DNA from: an uncultured Rhodospirillaceae bacterium
Lineage (GTDB): Bacteria > Pseudomonadota > Alphaproteobacteria > CAAGCB01 > CAG-977
DNA: 13,740 nucleotides
NCBI GenBank assembly: GCA_900553035.1
Contig: USCC01000058.1
Span: 1 to 13,740, forward strand
Direction of reading: 5' to 3'
This document shows positions 11,864-13,740 of the stretch, in pieces (positions within the stretch are counted from its first letter, which is position 1; every line of letters begins with the position of its first letter). The notes under the pieces were generated by a model. That model worked only from the letters and a program-made list of their open reading frames with translations, was not told the DNA's origin and did no database searches. The position numbers and the translations under genes are program-made.

Positions 11864-13636
11864 ATGAAATATCTGGATAAAATCAATTCACCGGCGGATT
11901 TGAAAAAACTGTCTGTTGAGGAGCTTCCGGTTCTGGCGGACGAAGTACGTGCGGTTCTTTTGAAAAAAGTCAGCGAGGCCGGCGGGCATATCGGCCCGAA
12001 TCTCGGCATGGTCGAAGCCACTGTGGCTCTGCATTATGTTTTCAACTCTCCTGCTGATAAATTTGTTTTTGACGTTTCGCATCAGAGCTATCCGCACAAG
12101 ATTCTGACGGGACGTAAAAAGGCTTTTCTTGATCCGGCGTCCTATCATGATGTTACGGGATATTCCAACCCGGGCGAAAGCGAACATGATTTTTTTACGA
12201 TCGGTCATACTTCGACATCGGTCAGCCTGGCCTGCGGTCTGGCAAAGGCGCGCGACCTGAAAGGCGGCCGTGAAAATGTCATCGCGATTATCGGAGACGG
12301 TTCTTTGAGCGGCGGCGAAGCATACGAAGGCCTGAACAATGCCGTCGAAGCCGGGACAAACATGATTGTGCTTGTCAACGACAACGAAATGTCGATCGCC
12401 GAAAATTTCGGAGGCCTGTATAAAAACCTTAAGCTGTTGCGGGATACGGACGGAAAAGCCGAACCGAATTTTTTCAGGGCGCTGGGGTTTGATTACCACT
12501 ACATTAAAAACGGCCACGACATAAACGAGCTCGTCTCTGTTTTCCGCCGGGTGAGGGATGCCGATCATCCCGTTCTGGTTCACATGCACACGGTTAAAGG
12601 CAAAGGGTTTGCCCCGGCCGAAAAAGACAGGGAAAGCTGGCATGCCGGCGGGCCGTTTGATTTGAAGACAGGCCGGTTCCTCGGCGGCGGTGCGGGTGAA
12701 AACTACATGAGTATCACGGCGGATTATCTGCGCGAAAAAATGAAAAAAGACCCGACCGTCGCTGTCATTACCTCGGGAACGCCGGTCATTACGGGCTTCA
12801 GCCACGACGAACGCCTGAAACTTGGGCGTCAGTTCATTGACGTCGGCATTGCAGAGGAACATGCCGTCGCTCTGGCCTCGGGCATGGCGAAAAACGGGGC
12901 AAAGCCTGTTTATTCGGTTTTCAGCACGTTCATCCAGCGTACTTACGACCAGTTGTCCCAGGATTTGTGCCTGAATAATAATCCGGCCCTGATTCTGGTT
13001 CATGCGGCCAGTCTGACAGGCTTCAACGATGCGACGCACCTGTGTTGCTTTGACATTCCGATGATGAGCAACATTCCGAATCTGGTTTATCTGGCGCCGA
13101 CATGTAAGGATGAATACCTGGCCATGCTGGAATGGGGCATTGAACAGAAAGAACATCCCGTTGCCATCCGTATTCCGGGAGGCTTCGGCTGTGAGGAAAC
13201 CTGGTCATGCGGCCGGAATATCGCGCCTGATTTTTCCCGGCTGAATACCTTTGAAGTTGCGGAAGAAGGCGGGGACGTCGCCATTATTGCGCTGGGAGCG
13301 TTTTTCCGCCGGGGCAAAGAGGTCAGAGCCGCACTGAAAGACCGGCTCGGCCTTGACGCGACGCTCATCAACCCGCGCTTCATCACCGGCCTTGACGAAG
13401 AACGGCTTGAGGCGCTGAAGAAGAATCACAGGCTGGTCATTACGCTGGAAGACGGCGTTCTTGACGGAGGCTTCGGCGAAAAAATCGCACGTTTTTACGG
13501 CGCTTCTGATATGAAGGTTCTGAACTTCGGCGGGAAAAAGGAATTTTTCGACCGTCTGACGGCGGCGGAGGTTTTAACGCGCAATCACCTGACGCCTGAA
13601 TTGATCGTGGCCGACGTTGAGGCGGCCTTGAAATAA
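11864..13636 (+). CDS. 1-deoxy-D-xylulose-5-phosphate synthase-like thiamine diphosphate enzyme
   Basis: A 590-residue enzyme of the DXS/transketolase superfamily; canonical DXS is about 620. ThDP-binding marks are present: His42 in GGHIGPNLG, HQSYPHKILTGR at 73-84, GDGSLSGGEA at 144-153 with NDNEMSIAEN at 172-181, and the catalytic Glu331 in IAEEHAVALASG. STFIQRTYDQ (354-363) keeps the equivalent of E. coli R398. The loop after NDNEMS is about 40 residues shorter than in DXS. Residues equivalent to E. coli R420 and R478, which bind the acceptor phosphate, are Ala381 and Gly439, and D427 is Asn388 (numbering from memory). It may therefore use another acceptor and not make DXP for isoprenoids. 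AGGAGG lies five bases before the ATG. Confidence 0.85.
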   Translation: MKYLDKINSPADLKKLSVEELPVLADEVRAVLLKKVSEAGGHIGPNLGMVEATVALHYVFNSPADKFVFDVSHQSYPHKILTGRKKAFLDPASYHDVTGYSNPGESEHDFFTIGHTSTSVSLACGLAKARDLKGGRENVIAIIGDGSLSGGEAYEGLNNAVEAGTNMIVLVNDNEMSIAENFGGLYKNLKLLRDTDGKAEPNFFRALGFDYHYIKNGHDINELVSVFRRVRDADHPVLVHMHTVKGKGFAPAEKDRESWHAGGPFDLKTGRFLGGGAGENYMSITADYLREKMKKDPTVAVITSGTPVITGFSHDERLKLGRQFIDVGIAEEHAVALASGMAKNGAKPVYSVFSTFIQRTYDQLSQDLCLNNNPALILVHAASLTGFNDATHLCCFDIPMMSNIPNLVYLAPTCKDEYLAMLEWGIEQKEHPVAIRIPGGFGCEETWSCGRNIAPDFSRLNTFEVAEEGGDVAIIALGAFFRRGKEVRAALKDRLGLDATLINPRFITGLDEERLEALKKNHRLVITLEDGVLDGGFGEKIARFYGASDMKVLNFGGKKEFFDRLTAAEVLTRNHLTPELIVADVEAALK

Positions 13637-13651
13637 GAACGCCCGGTTCCG

Positions 13652-13686
13652 GAAAGATCCGCCTTCCTCACGAAGGCGGATCTTTC
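13652..13686 (+). terminator. Strong hairpin terminator after the DXS-like gene
   Basis: GAAAGATCCGCCTTC (13652-13666) pairs perfectly with GAAGGCGGATCTTTC (13672-13686) around a CTCAC loop, starting 15 bases after the stop codon. The T residues lie within the 3' arm, so it could act on both strands. Confidence 0.8.
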
Positions 13687-13688
13687 TG

Positions 13689-13740
13689 ATGAAAAAGATT
13701 GCCGGCGGCAGGAACCGAAACGATATTGTAAAGACAGACG
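13689..13740 (+). CDS. Possible start of a further gene, cut by the window edge
   Basis: ATG at 13689 opens a frame (MKKIAGGRNRNDIVKTD) that stays open to the last base. There is no ribosome site because the terminator stem ends three bases before it, so it may be chance. Confidence 0.15.
   Translation, partial: MKKIAGGRNRNDIVKTD

Noticed and set aside
11888..13156. A 422-codon open frame on the minus strand inside the DXS-like gene
   Set aside because: It lies wholly opposite a gene with clear ThDP motifs; the product is compositionally odd and has no recognisable domain. Codon bias explains the long antisense frame.

Overview
The window looks like a chromosomal piece of an alphaproteobacterium. 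The evidence is the conserved block DUF177 (YceD) - rpmF - plsX - fabH - ihfA - merR-type regulator - tRNA-Pro, with a divergent bamE lipoprotein gene beside it. Base composition is moderate and every stop codon is used, including TGA, so the genetic code is standard. A host-associated (gut-type) member of the Rhodospirillales-like lineages would fit, but that is inference, not something the sequence proves.

Layout. Positions 1-2565 hold the end of a Pro/Ala/Lys/Glu-rich protein and then a 728-residue membrane receptor of the methyl-accepting chemotaxis protein type with a degenerate signalling tip. bamE (minus) meets it tail to tail. From 3089 to 6854 runs the lipid/translation/nucleoid block: DUF177, L32, PlsX, FabH, IHF-alpha and a MerR-family regulator. 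PlsX and FabH start phospholipid and fatty-acid synthesis, and L32 and DUF177 belong to the large ribosomal subunit. A tRNA-Pro(GGG) gene with its own promoter and a strong terminator closes the block.

The stretch from the tRNA terminator to about 10.2 kb is an AT-richer accessory region, apparently a decayed mobile or phage-derived insertion at the tRNA. It holds a free-standing NUMOD4/HNH endonuclease, a GNAT acetyltransferase, a 34-residue C-terminal relic of a histidine kinase, a 57-residue C-terminal relic of a D12-class DNA adenine methyltransferase, a 43-codon small ORF, and a 206-codon gene broken by one in-frame TGA. It also carries a dispersed short repeat family (core GCGCAAGATAGTTTTAA and its inverted form), sometimes in 22-bp-period pairs, and a four-unit 10-bp tandem repeat. 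The relics and the two shortest ORFs were read directly from the sequence.

From 10395 onward two metabolic genes follow: an NhaC-superfamily Na+/H+ antiporter and a 590-residue DXS-like thiamine-diphosphate enzyme. The latter is preceded by a near-perfect dyad that looks like a MerR-family operator, and its acceptor-site arginines are replaced. This pair of observations is the most interesting lead: a DXS paralogue probably using another acceptor and probably induced by a MerR-type regulator. A 15-bp perfect hairpin ends that gene.
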